Origin: Oscillospiraceae bacterium
Lineage (GTDB): Bacteria; Bacillota; Clostridia; Oscillospirales; Ruminococcaceae
Length of the DNA: 62,042 nucleotides
Assembly (NCBI GenBank): GCA_017466885.1
Contig: JAFTTH010000017.1
Location: forward strand, 1-62,042
Reading direction: 5' to 3'
A model generated the notes under the pieces. It had not been told where the DNA came from and did no database searches. It worked only from the letters and a program-made list of their open reading frames with translations. The position numbers and the translations under genes are program-made. Shown here in pieces: positions 6,113 to 14,111 of this stretch; the stretch's first letter is position 1, and each line of letters opens with the position of its first letter.

Positions 6113-6934
6113 TTATTGGATTGCAAAGATCCCTTTTGTTTTGTTGTCAATTGCGAACTCAAAAAAAGTTGATTTGCTCACAGCGGAAAGATAATGATTA
6201 TGTTCAATCAAGGGATACTCCTTTTTCACCGCAGCAAGGATATCCTTCAGCTGCAGCATTGTGGCAAACTCGTGCTTGCAAATGCCACAGCAATAGCAGC
6301 TGCACACAAGATTCCGGATTTCCTCCTGATCGTAAAAAAACTCCACATCATACGTTTCGCCGCCGGTGACGAGTGCTCTGCCTTTGCCGTGGCTGAGTTC
6401 TATGTAAACCACCCGGTCCTCCGTATAATACTGGTAGCCGCGCTCGACGATTGCGCTTTTGGCTTTCATGCTGCTCAGGTCATTGAGATTAAAAACTTCG
6501 TCACCGCCGGAGGAAACGTATTCTTCCTCCTGAGTTTTGGGTGCCTTAAACCACGTGACCACCTGGTCGTATTTCAGTGCAGTCTCATCGTCGGTGACAA
6601 TATAGGAGCCGGCCATATGAAATCTGCCGGCCACATTCGTATCCGCCACACCGATCACACGCTTATAATCGGAAAGTCTGATCTTGAAGTTATAATTGAC
6701 TTCTACCACGAGACCGCGAAACCCCTCCAGTTGGCCATCCACGTACACGATATCGCCGCGATTGAGGTCAAACATATCGTTGTAATATGTATAGGTCTGA
6801 TGCCGGTCGGGGAAGTGGACATTTACCACCGATTTTCTGATAGGGGTCTGGACTGTTTGTGCCAGGGTAGTCTCAGGGGCTTTTCCTTCTTCCCGGTCTT
6901 CTTCTGCCCCAAACCCAATTTTGAAGCTCATCAT
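6113..6934 (-). CDS. SWIM zinc-finger protein
   Basis: A 273-residue protein. The C-terminal third carries a SWIM-type motif, CSCYCCGICKHEFA, fitting C-x-C-x(n)-C-x-H. SWIM domains bind zinc and mediate nucleic-acid or protein contacts. The N-terminal two-thirds have beta-rich segments (RGDIVYVDGQLEGFRGLVVEV) resembling small barrel folds. It lies downstream of two small membrane proteins behind operator 7347-7362, so it is likely co-regulated with the MoxR/VWA genes. The G+C content is visibly lower than in the tsaD or clpC regions. ATG 6934 has RBS AAAGGTG. Specific function unknown. Confidence 0.75.
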   Translation of the reverse strand: MMSFKIGFGAEEDREEGKAPETTLAQTVQTPIRKSVVNVHFPDRHQTYTYYNDMFDLNRGDIVYVDGQLEGFRGLVVEVNYNFKIRLSDYKRVIGVADTNVAGRFHMAGSYIVTDDETALKYDQVVTWFKAPKTQEEEYVSSGGDEVFNLNDLSSMKAKSAIVERGYQYYTEDRVVYIELSHGKGRALVTGGETYDVEFFYDQEEIRNLVCSCYCCGICKHEFATMLQLKDILAAVKKEYPLIEHNHYLSAVSKSTFFEFAIDNKTKGIFAIQ

Positions 6935-6975
6935 TATTCACCTTTCCGGTATTAAAAATATTCATTCCGTTGTTC

Positions 6976-7197
6976 CTATCGGAACAGCAGCCTCGCAAAG
7001 AAAAACGCAATGATGCCCAATGCCAAAAGCGTTTCAAGGGCTGCCCAGCTTGTGCCCTGCACGACGAAAAAAAGGATCATAACAACAACGACCACAATGA
7101 CGACCCACCCGCAACCGAAGCCCTTTCCGCTCCCGCCACCGGAACCGGAATTGCCACTTGTGCTTTGAAAGGCATGAAAGTCATCCAAATTCGGCAT
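6976..7197 (-). CDS. Small glycine-rich membrane protein
   Basis: 73 residues: a polar Gly/Ser-rich N-terminus (STSGNSGSGGGSGKGFG) followed by two hydrophobic segments (about residues 30-47 and 53-71) ending LLFR. RBS AAAGGAG precedes ATG 7197. It precedes the SWIM gene by 41 bases in the same transcription unit. No family recognised; presumably a membrane partner of the island. Confidence 0.65.
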   Translation of the reverse strand: MPNLDDFHAFQSTSGNSGSGGGSGKGFGCGWVVIVVVVVMILFFVVQGTSWAALETLLALGIIAFFFARLLFR

Positions 7198-7214
7198 ATC
7201 AATTCTCCTTTGGG

Positions 7215-7316
7215 TTATTTATACTTTTTTGTCAGGGCAAGGATTACACCAACAGGAAAGTACAAAACTGCGATGATGAGTGCAAGCGCTACCAACATTC
7301 CGATCTTCCTTTCCAT
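7215..7316 (-). CDS. 33-residue single-span membrane peptide
   Basis: Reads MERKIGMLVALALIIAVLYF and ends ILALTKKYK: positive N-terminus, about 20 hydrophobic residues, basic tail. It lies 31 bases inside operator 7347-7362 and ends 17 bases before the next gene. No good Shine-Dalgarno is visible, and from the predicted -10 (7330-7335) the leader would be only a few bases, so it would be translated near-leaderless or not at all. Confidence 0.4.
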   Translation of the reverse strand: MERKIGMLVALALIIAVLYFPVGVILALTKKYK

Positions 7317-7329
7317 CTGTTATGATTTC

Positions 7330-7362
7330 ATTTTAGCACTGTTATTGTCCCATAAACCGGAC
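7330..7362 (-). promoter_or_regulatory. WYL-type operator and promoter of the SWIM unit
   Basis: Palindrome GTCC-CATAAACC-GGAC at 7347-7362. On the minus strand an 11-base gap separates it from a TAAAAT -10 box (7330-7335). The operator occupies the -35 position, which suits either activation or occlusion. The same geometry is found at 10999-11031. Confidence 0.6.
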
Positions 7363-7423
7363 TTTGAAACTGTAAAAAAGAAAAGTGTGATGCAGCATTT
7401 CGCTCCATCACACTTTTGAATGT

Positions 7424-8410
7424 TTACTGATATTGATCCAGACCCGCGTGGGCCAGTGATTTATATTCCTCAATGACATCTCCGGGTGCCAGAATAGTGA
7501 TATCGGCACCAAAGGCCACCAGCCAGGAATAGAAGAGGGGACTGGTATGCACCTTGATCCGGATGTCAAAATGCGTGTCGGTTACGTTGGTGAAGGGGAG
7601 ATTTGTGCCAAACCGGTCGATGATAACACCGGCAATCCGGTTACTGCAACGGAGGGAAACGGCCTGCTCTTTGCCGCCGTACATTCCGAAGGTGGCTTTG
7701 GAATACAGCGCCATATCGAAATTCCGGAACAACTCGGCGCCGTCCCGCTTTTCTTCTGTCAGGCAGATGTTGAGCATCTTATCCACCCGGTAATGCTTTA
7801 CCATCCCGCTGATATGATCGTAGCCGATCATATAGTAATTTTCGTCATCCCAGGTCAGCGCCCACGGACTGACCAGAAAACGGTCTCCATTATGGCGGAG
7901 CACCTTTTCTTTCTTTACGTTCCAGCTGAAATATTGGAAGGATACCTTGACATTGCTGTTAATGGCATCGTGAATATAATCGACGGTATAATAGATGCTT
8001 TCGTTCATCGTCTTGATCCGGTTGGAGACAAATACCTGACGTTGCAACTGTTGCGCTTCGTGACGGCTGGTAAAGCCTTCAATCTTCTTAATCAGTTCAT
8101 TGCTTTTCTTGTGGGTAATGAACTTGGAGGACTGAACGGCATCCACCAGCAGCTTCAGCTCGGGGAGCTCAAACTCCCGGCTGACCACATGGTAACGGAC
8201 CGTTTTGCCCTTTCGCTTCTCAATATCCAGGCCAAAAACGCGCAGCACCTCCAGATCGTCATACAGCGTTTTGCGCTCAGCTTCCACGCCGCACTCGGCA
8301 AGCGCATTGGAGATCTCTTCCAGGGTCATTCCGTGATTGTCATCGGTACGCTCCAGCAGAATTTGCATCAAATACAGGATCTTGATTTTCTGATTCGCAC
8401 TTCTGGCCAT
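7424..8410 (-). CDS. WYL-domain transcriptional regulator
   Basis: A 328-residue regulator with an N-terminal winged HTH (MARSANQKIKILYLMQILLE, then TLEEISNALAECGVEAERKTLYDDLEVLR) and a WYL domain around residues 130-215 (YYMIGYDHISGMVKHYRVDKM), plus a C-terminal extension. WYL proteins sense small ligands or nucleic acids and often control defence or stress loci. ATG 8410 has RBS AAAGGAG 8 bases upstream. An operator copy lies between promoter and start codon, indicating self-control. It probably governs the neighbouring SWIM and MoxR/VWA units, which carry the same site. Confidence 0.9.
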   Translation of the reverse strand: MARSANQKIKILYLMQILLERTDDNHGMTLEEISNALAECGVEAERKTLYDDLEVLRVFGLDIEKRKGKTVRYHVVSREFELPELKLLVDAVQSSKFITHKKSNELIKKIEGFTSRHEAQQLQRQVFVSNRIKTMNESIYYTVDYIHDAINSNVKVSFQYFSWNVKKEKVLRHNGDRFLVSPWALTWDDENYYMIGYDHISGMVKHYRVDKMLNICLTEEKRDGAELFRNFDMALYSKATFGMYGGKEQAVSLRCSNRIAGVIIDRFGTNLPFTNVTDTHFDIRIKVHTSPLFYSWLVAFGADITILAPGDVIEEYKSLAHAGLDQYQ

Positions 8411-8434
8411 TGTATCGCTCCTTTGGCTGGAATT

Positions 8435-8491
8435 GTCCAATAAACCGGACACCTATAAACATATTATAACCCGTTTGCGGAAGGTCTGCAA
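8435..8491 (-). promoter_or_regulatory. Promoter and operator of the WYL regulator gene
   Basis: On the minus strand TTGCAG (8486-8491), 17 bases, TATAAT (8463-8468), then GTCCGGTTTATTGGAC (8435-8450) across the expected start of transcription. This position fits autorepression. Same palindrome as at 7347 and 11016. Confidence 0.65.
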
Positions 8492-8556
8492 GGGCAAAGG
8501 GCGTTTTTTCGCAAACCTCAAAAAACACGTGACCGATCTCAATCTCCCGTTTTGAA

Positions 8557-9855
8557 TCATTCCGGCGAAGCGGATATCATACGTGTTACTTTCCCCCAGG
8601 GCGGGGTAAAATCGTTATTATCGATCACCCACAAAACAGGAATCCCCATGGTTTCTTCCTGAGGCGGATACGGGCCATCTCCGTCTGTGAAAATAACGAC
8701 ACACGCCGGCAACTCATCCTTGTAGCAATTGCGTATATAATCAAAAATAACAGCAAAATCGGTCCCCCCGCCGCCATAAGGGAAAATGCTCATTATATCG
8801 CTCACATTTTCAAAAGACAATGGGGGTGTAACGCAGACATCGAAGAATCCGAGTTTTCCTGTGATCTTCCCACCGAACTGTTCGATCGCTCCGCACAGCT
8901 CAGAATAAACGGCCGCCAGATCCTCATCTCCCACTGAGCCGGAGGTGTCAACCATAAACAGCACATCTTTTGAAATAAATTCTTTTTCGTTGAAGTCGGG
9001 CAGAAAGAAGTCGCTATCCGAGAAGCGTCTATCTGGCGGAGCGAAGGAATAATCGCAGATGCGTTCCTGAACAAAATGATCCAAAACCCTTTTCCAATTG
9101 ATGGTTGGCTCCTTCATTTTTTCGATCATCCGCTTGACAAAATCAGGAACGCAGCCGAAATCCGCATCGTTGCGTTTCAAAGATGCCGCGCTGGCAGCCG
9201 AGGCGACACGATCCTTCCACACCTGCTGAAGCTCGCCGTCCCCTCCCAAAAAGCCACTAACCATTCCCCTTTTTGCCCTCTGCATACTGTCCAAATCCGG
9301 ACGGTCCAGGATGACTTCACCGGAGTCTCCCCTGTCATCTTTTTGGTCCCACCATAAGTCACTATCCATAAGGAATTTGTTTCGGGTCCGTTCGTCAAAG
9401 GCGTAAAGACTGTAGGGCAAGCGCTTGTAAATCTCGTCCGGAGTTATTCCGACAGGATTTTCATCCGTGCCCGGAATTGATCGGTATACACAATCAAGAT
9501 GGGCATAGTGCTCCTCCGTAAAACCGCAATCTACCAGCAGGGCATTGAGCCGTATATCGCAGGCGAAATGGAAGTCATCGCCTTCCCGGTCATACGGACG
9601 CCATATATGCCCCAAAATAATATGCATCATCTGATGGCAAAGAATATAGTCCAGCTCATAATTGTAAAGCTTGTCTATGAAATCAGGCGAAAAATATATG
9701 CAACGGCCATTGGTCGATATCTTTTTCATATCACGCACAGCGACGAACCTTATATACATAAGCAGAAGCGCAAAGAACGGCTGGGTTTCCATCAACCTTC
9801 CGCGGGAGGCTCGTATTTTCGCTCTGAGTCGTCTTTTTCTCTGTTCCGTCATCAT
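8557..9855 (-). CDS. Metallopeptidase-like/VWA-like protein (COG3864 type)
   Basis: 432 residues in two parts. The N-terminal part has a zinc-peptidase-like helix, CHQMMHIILGH (HxxxH), as in DUF2201-type proteins. The C-terminal part is a von Willebrand A-like domain with the MIDAS motif DTSGSVG, then TDG and a GGGGTDF segment. Such proteins are encoded beside MoxR ATPases and are thought to act as metal-dependent adaptors for the ATPase. The start at 9855 overlaps the moxR stop (ATGATG), so the two are translationally coupled. Low G+C like its neighbours. Substrate unknown. Confidence 0.85.
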   Translation of the reverse strand: MMTEQRKRRLRAKIRASRGRLMETQPFFALLLMYIRFVAVRDMKKISTNGRCIYFSPDFIDKLYNYELDYILCHQMMHIILGHIWRPYDREGDDFHFACDIRLNALLVDCGFTEEHYAHLDCVYRSIPGTDENPVGITPDEIYKRLPYSLYAFDERTRNKFLMDSDLWWDQKDDRGDSGEVILDRPDLDSMQRAKRGMVSGFLGGDGELQQVWKDRVASAASAASLKRNDADFGCVPDFVKRMIEKMKEPTINWKRVLDHFVQERICDYSFAPPDRRFSDSDFFLPDFNEKEFISKDVLFMVDTSGSVGDEDLAAVYSELCGAIEQFGGKITGKLGFFDVCVTPPLSFENVSDIMSIFPYGGGGTDFAVIFDYIRNCYKDELPACVVIFTDGDGPYPPQEETMGIPVLWVIDNNDFTPPWGKVTRMISASPE

Positions 9856-10961
9856 AAGCCATAATCTTCCCAGTTGTGTCCGGATCTCAGGAACCAATCA
9901 TCGTAGGCATAGATCCCTGACAACAATCTATGAATAGACCTTATTTGCAATAGATCATTAAAAATGCGGTTTTTGAATTCAACCGGCAACCGGGATGTAT
10001 AGTCGATTACATTTCTGATTTCATCATCGGAGTGATGGTCCTGTGCATAGGTTGAGATTTCGGATGACAATGCAAACAGCACTTCCGGGTTGACAGGAAC
10101 ATCATAGGCTGTGCCTTTGAATACAGTTTTCACTTCAGGAACTTTACAATATATCTCGCTCCAAGAACACAGGTCATGCGCCGCCGCATCACCGATACAT
10201 CCCGCTATCAGCGGATACACCTCCATAACATTTTCCGAAACGCAGTTTAATATATTGCTAACCATTTCCCAGGAGCGGGGTGTTGGAAAGGATAGCCCAT
10301 CCGAAGTCGGATCAAACTTCATCAGCATACTTGGATTATAATCCAGAAAGCCCAGCACAATGTGATTGATCCCGGAACGGATGGCCCAATCGCGCCAGCT
10401 CCTGCTGTCACTGATAATTTCAATGTGACAAAGCCGGTTAGCCAATGCTTTTGGCATTGTGAAAGCAACCGAGCGGTCGGTGACTCTGTTCCCTGCGGCA
10501 ATAACGACACAGTTCTCCGGAAGCCGGTGCTCGCCAACCGTTCGGTCCAGGGTAATTTGGTAAGCTGCAGCCTGCACAGATTGAGGAGCGGCAGAAATTT
10601 CATCAAGGAAAAGGATATTCACCATGTCTTCGCTATCATTCATTTGAAAGATCTTCGGCTTGAGCCAGACTGCCAATGTTTTATCCTTATTGGCAGTAGG
10701 GATTCCTCTTAAATCCACCGGATTAAAAAGCAAAAGGCGGACATCGGTTATTTCAACCCTTTTTCCTGTCTTTTCTGCAATTTCCTTTGCCACTTGGCGA
10801 ATTCCCTGCGATTTACCAACGCCGGGCGGCCCCCAAAGCATAACGGACGGGAATTTTCTGAGCTCTGTATTGGATTTAATCATTGAAACATACGCTTTCG
10901 AAAGCTGTCTGACCATTTGATCAACGGTAAGCTCCAATGAGCCAATCTTTCGCCCCATCAT
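9852..10961 (-). CDS. MoxR-family AAA+ ATPase
   Basis: 369 residues with Walker A GPPGVGKS, Walker B ILFLDEI, sensor-1 VIAAGN and the EHRLPENC loop, followed by a helical lid. MoxR ATPases act as remodelling chaperones together with VWA-domain partners, here the next gene, which overlaps by 4 bases. ATG 10961 has GAGAGG 6 bases upstream. It is transcribed from a promoter carrying operator 11016-11031. The pair resembles a stress or conflict module rather than a metabolic operon. Confidence 0.9.
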   Translation of the reverse strand: MMGRKIGSLELTVDQMVRQLSKAYVSMIKSNTELRKFPSVMLWGPPGVGKSQGIRQVAKEIAEKTGKRVEITDVRLLLFNPVDLRGIPTANKDKTLAVWLKPKIFQMNDSEDMVNILFLDEISAAPQSVQAAAYQITLDRTVGEHRLPENCVVIAAGNRVTDRSVAFTMPKALANRLCHIEIISDSRSWRDWAIRSGINHIVLGFLDYNPSMLMKFDPTSDGLSFPTPRSWEMVSNILNCVSENVMEVYPLIAGCIGDAAAHDLCSWSEIYCKVPEVKTVFKGTAYDVPVNPEVLFALSSEISTYAQDHHSDDEIRNVIDYTSRLPVEFKNRIFNDLLQIRSIHRLLSGIYAYDDWFLRSGHNWEDYGL

Positions 10962-10998
10962 AACAACCTCTCATTTCATCAGATCTTCTTGGTGTTTC

Positions 10999-11031
10999 AT
11001 TTTAACACATCTCTTGTCCCATAAAACGGAC
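10999..11031 (-). promoter_or_regulatory. WYL-type operator and promoter of the moxR-VWA unit
   Basis: GTCC-CATAAAAC-GGAC at 11016-11031, an 11-base gap, and TAAAAT (minus strand, 10999-11004). Spacing is identical to 7330-7362. Confidence 0.6.
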
Positions 11032-11136
11032 TTTTAACCCAAGAAAACCATAACGCAATAAGAGCAGGTGAAATGTGAAAGGATTGCAAGAAAGAAACTT
11101 TTGGGAATTTGCGTATGAATTCGGACTCTTACAGAA

Positions 11137-11305
11137 AATGAAATCCTTGCTGACGCAAGGATGAAATCAGCTAACGCTGATGAAATCTTCGGCTTTGCCT
11201 CAGATGAAATTAAATCCACCCTTCCGCCGTCGAGGCGGATTTCACCCAACGAAGTTGGATTTCATCGTCGAAGACGATTTCACCCACCCGCAAGGGTGGA
11301 TTTAG
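11137..11305. repeat. Hairpin array 3 (spacer word GATGAAATC/GATTTCATC)
   Basis: Palindromes CCTTGCTGACGCAAGG, CAGCTAACGCTG, CCAACGAAGTTGG, CGTCGAAGACG and CCACCCGCAAGGGTGG are joined by GATGAAATC-type words that invert in the middle. In the minus direction the array follows the terminator of tRNA-Ser at 11308. The core is less like GCGACCAAAGGGAG but keeps AAGGGTGGATTTAATTTC in the same place. No ORF is supported in 11032-11307. Confidence 0.8.
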
Positions 11306-11307
11306 TT

Positions 11308-11343
11308 GAAAACGACAGCTTCCTGTCGGAATCTGTCGTTTTC
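11308..11343 (-). terminator. Terminator of tRNA-Ser(GGA)
   Basis: GAAAACGACAG and CTGTCGTTTTC pair directly after the encoded CCA end of the tRNA. Confidence 0.8.
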
Positions 11344-11435
11344 TGGCGGAGAAGGAGGGATTCGAACCCTCGAACTGCTTTTAACAGTTACACGATTTCC
11401 AGTCGTGCGCCCTCGACCAACTAGGCGACTTCTCC
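11344..11435 (-). tRNA. tRNA-Ser(GGA)
   Basis: Acceptor stem GGAGAAG/CTTCTCC with discriminator G and encoded CCA. The anticodon loop CTGGAAA gives anticodon GGA. It has a long class-II variable arm (TGTAACTGTTAAAAGCAGTT) and GGTTCGAATCC in the T arm. Reads UCC/UCU. Confidence 0.97.
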
Positions 11436-11477
11436 GTAAAGTATTCTGTTCCTCTCCCGAATCGAGAGAGCATTAGT

Positions 11478-11506
11478 ATTATACCACCCTAAAAAAGAAA
11501 ATGCAA
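11478..11506 (-). promoter_or_regulatory. tRNA-Ser(GGA) promoter
   Basis: Minus strand TTGCAT (11501-11506), 17 bases, TATAAT (11478-11483), about 43 bases before the mature 5' end. Confidence 0.75.
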
Positions 11507-11534
11507 GCCTTTTTTTCGCTTTTTGAAAAATAAT

Positions 11535-11573
11535 TATAAAAATGCCGACCCGCAGGCAGTGCAGGTCGGCATT
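11535..11573 (-). terminator. clpC operon terminator
   Basis: On the minus strand AATGCCGACC and GGTCGGCATT form a 10-bp stem followed by TTTATAATT, just past the clpC stop. Confidence 0.85.
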
Positions 11574-11580
11574 CGCATTT

Positions 11581-14043
11581 TTAAGCATCGGCAGAAGACT
11601 CGACGGGAGGGAGTTTTTCAAAGAGGAAGCCCTTCCCCTCCTCCCAGCGACACTGAATCCGATCTCCGGCGGTGACGGTGCCATCCAAAAGCTGCTCCGA
11701 AAGGGTGTCCTCCACCTTGGCGGTAATGGCGCGGCGGAGAGGACGGGCACCGTAAACGGGGTCAAAGCCCTCCTTGGCAATCTCCTCCAGACAGCTTTGG
11801 TCAAAGGTCAGGGTAACGTCCAGCCCCTTCACCCGTCCGGCCAGGTCCTCCAGCATCTTTCCGGCGATCTTTTCAATATCCGGCTGGGTAAGCTTGGTAA
11901 AGACAATAATATCGTCCAACCGGTTGAGAAACTCGGGCCGGAATAGTTGTTTGAGTTCACCCATCACTTTATCCCGGGTGTCCTTTTCGTCGGCGGCAGG
12001 GGCTGCATCCCCAAAGCCGAGGGAACGTTTTTCGGTAATCATCCGTGCTCCGGCGTTGGAGGTCAGAATGATGATGGTATTTTTGAAGTCCACCCGTCTC
12101 CCCTGGCTGTCCGTCAAAATGCCGTCCTCCAAAATCTGAAGGAGGAGATTCATCACGTCAGGGTGGGCCTTCTCTACCTCGTCAAAGAGAATAACGGAAT
12201 AGGGCTTGCGACGGATCTTTTCCGTCAACTGACCGCCCTCATCGTAGCCGACATATCCGGGAGGGGAACCCACCAAACGGGAGGTGGTGTGCTTCTCCAT
12301 ATACTCGGACATATCCAACCGGACCATAGCGTCCTCATCCCCGAAAACTGCCTCCGCCAAAGCCTTGGAAAGCTCTGTTTTCCCCACGCCGGTGGGCCCG
12401 AGAAAGAGGAAGGAGCCGATGGGCCGCTTGGGATCCTTCAGTCCGGCACGTCCCCGACGGATGGCCCGTGCAACGGCGGAAACCGCCTCATCCTGCCCGA
12501 TCACCCGCTTGTGGAGGATCTCCTCCATTCCCAGCAGGCGCTGGCTTTCCTCCTTGGTCAACTGCTTGACCGGGATATGCGTCCAAAGGGAGACGATCTC
12601 GGCAATGGCTTCGCCGGTCACCTGATCGGTGGCGCGGCTGTTTTCCTCCTGCCAGCGGCTTCGGGTGGCCTCCAGCTTCTCGGACAATGCCCGCTCTGCA
12701 TCCCGCAATTGGGCGGCCCTCTCAAATTCCTGGGCATTGACGGCGGCAACCTTTTCAGAGGAAAGATGCTTGAGCTGATCCTCCATCTCCTTCAGATCGG
12801 GCGGCGCAGTCACAACCTTCATCCGCACCCGGGAGGCGGCCTCATCCACCAGGTCAATGGCTTTGTCCGGGAGGAATCGGTCAGAAATATACCGGTGAGA
12901 AAGGTTGACCGCCGCAAGAATCGCATCGTCGGTGATCTTTACCTTGTGATGGGCCTCGTATCGATCCCGAAGCCCTTGCAGGATCAAAACAGCATCCTCT
13001 GGGGTAGGTTCATCCACCGTGACCGGCTGGAACCGCCGTTCCAGGGCGGCATCCTTCTCAATATGCTTGCGATATTCATCCAGGGTGGTTGCACCGATAA
13101 GCTGAAGCTCGCCCCGGGCAAGGGAAGGCTTGAGAATATTGGCAGCATCCACCGCCCCCTCGGCCGCTCCCGCACCGATGATGGTATGGATCTCATCGAT
13201 AAAAAGGACCACATCCTTAGCGGCTTTGACCTCCTCCAAGCAGGCCTTGATCCGCTCCTCAAAGTCGCCCCGGTATTTCGTTCCGGCGACCATACCGGTC
13301 AGATCAAGGGTCACAACCCGTTTTCCCTTCAGAGTTTCGGGGACATTCCCGGCAATGATCTGCTGGGCCAGTCCCTCGGCGATGGCTGTCTTCCCTACCC
13401 CCGGCTCACCGATCAGACAGGGGTTATTTTTGGTGCGGCGGGAGAGGATCTGAATGACCCGCTCAATCTCTTCGCTCCGCCCGATGACCGGATCCAATGA
13501 CCCTTCCCGGGCAGCTTGGGTCAGATCCCGGCCGTATTTATCCAGGGTTTCGGTTTTGGTGCTTTTGGAATCAGACTTTTGTGTGTCCCCGCTTTGGCCC
13601 TTGCTCCCGCTCAGTTGATCGGTGCAGGATTGTTGCAGGGTGTGAACGTCTGCACCAAGGGCGGCCATTAGGCGGACGGCATAATTATCCTCCTCGCTGA
13701 CCAGCGCCAGGAGAAGATGCTCCGTCCCGATATAGCTCTGCCCCAGCTGGCGGACAAGACTCCCCGCAATCTCAATGACCCGCTTGCAACGGGGTGTCAG
13801 ATCGGCGGGAGAGAGGCGGGAGGGAATCCCTTTTCCCACCTCCTTTTCCAGATGGGCAAGAATCCCGTCAGCGGTGATGCCGGCATCCTTCAGCACCTGC
13901 GAGGCGATCCCCTGCTCCTCCCTGGCAAGCCCCAGAAGAAGGTGCTCAGTACCGATATATGTGTGTCCCATTTCGCCGGCGGCAGAGATGGCAAAATTCA
14001 GGACGGCGTTGGCTTTTTCGGTAAACCCGTTAAATTGATACAT
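11581..14043 (-). CDS. clpC: ClpC-type AAA+ protease ATPase
   Basis: 820 residues. Two Clp-N repeats (GEMGHTYIGTEHLLLGLARE and LGQSYIGTEHLLLALVSE) bind adaptors and phosphoarginine-tagged clients. AAA-1 has GEPGVGKT and FIDEIHT; a UVR/coiled M-domain lies around residues 400-475; AAA-2 has GPTGVGKTE and LFDEVEKAHPDV. It unfolds substrates for ClpP. The start ATG 14043 matches the family N-terminus (MYQFNGFTEKANAVL). Its best Shine-Dalgarno (AAAGGAGT, 14075-14082) lies on the far side of a hairpin. Last gene of the CtsR-controlled operon. Confidence 0.97.
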   Translation of the reverse strand: MYQFNGFTEKANAVLNFAISAAGEMGHTYIGTEHLLLGLAREEQGIASQVLKDAGITADGILAHLEKEVGKGIPSRLSPADLTPRCKRVIEIAGSLVRQLGQSYIGTEHLLLALVSEEDNYAVRLMAALGADVHTLQQSCTDQLSGSKGQSGDTQKSDSKSTKTETLDKYGRDLTQAAREGSLDPVIGRSEEIERVIQILSRRTKNNPCLIGEPGVGKTAIAEGLAQQIIAGNVPETLKGKRVVTLDLTGMVAGTKYRGDFEERIKACLEEVKAAKDVVLFIDEIHTIIGAGAAEGAVDAANILKPSLARGELQLIGATTLDEYRKHIEKDAALERRFQPVTVDEPTPEDAVLILQGLRDRYEAHHKVKITDDAILAAVNLSHRYISDRFLPDKAIDLVDEAASRVRMKVVTAPPDLKEMEDQLKHLSSEKVAAVNAQEFERAAQLRDAERALSEKLEATRSRWQEENSRATDQVTGEAIAEIVSLWTHIPVKQLTKEESQRLLGMEEILHKRVIGQDEAVSAVARAIRRGRAGLKDPKRPIGSFLFLGPTGVGKTELSKALAEAVFGDEDAMVRLDMSEYMEKHTTSRLVGSPPGYVGYDEGGQLTEKIRRKPYSVILFDEVEKAHPDVMNLLLQILEDGILTDSQGRRVDFKNTIIILTSNAGARMITEKRSLGFGDAAPAADEKDTRDKVMGELKQLFRPEFLNRLDDIIVFTKLTQPDIEKIAGKMLEDLAGRVKGLDVTLTFDQSCLEEIAKEGFDPVYGARPLRRAITAKVEDTLSEQLLDGTVTAGDRIQCRWEEGKGFLFEKLPPVESSADA

Positions 14044-14053
14044 TGTCACTTCC

Positions 14054-14082
14054 GGGGCGCAATGAATGCGCCCCACTCCTTT
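14054..14082 (-). promoter_or_regulatory. Hairpin between Shine-Dalgarno and clpC start
   Basis: AAAGGAGT is followed by GGGGCGCATT-CATTGCGCCCC and then GGAAGTGACAATG. Folding the stem would bring the ribosome site within reach of ATG 14043; without it the spacing is over 30 bases. A weaker GGAAG is also present near the start. Confidence 0.45.
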
Positions 14083-14111
14083 CTTCTCAAATAACGATAA
14101 CAACACTCCGG

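Noticed and set aside
11344..11435. Integration site (att) duplicated at tRNA-Ser
   Set aside because: I found no direct repeat of the tRNA 3' end bordering the island at its far side (about 6,000), so an integrase-mediated boundary is not supported.
11947..13500. 517-residue plus-strand ORF opposite clpC
   Set aside because: Shadow of clpC, which is complete and motif-perfect.
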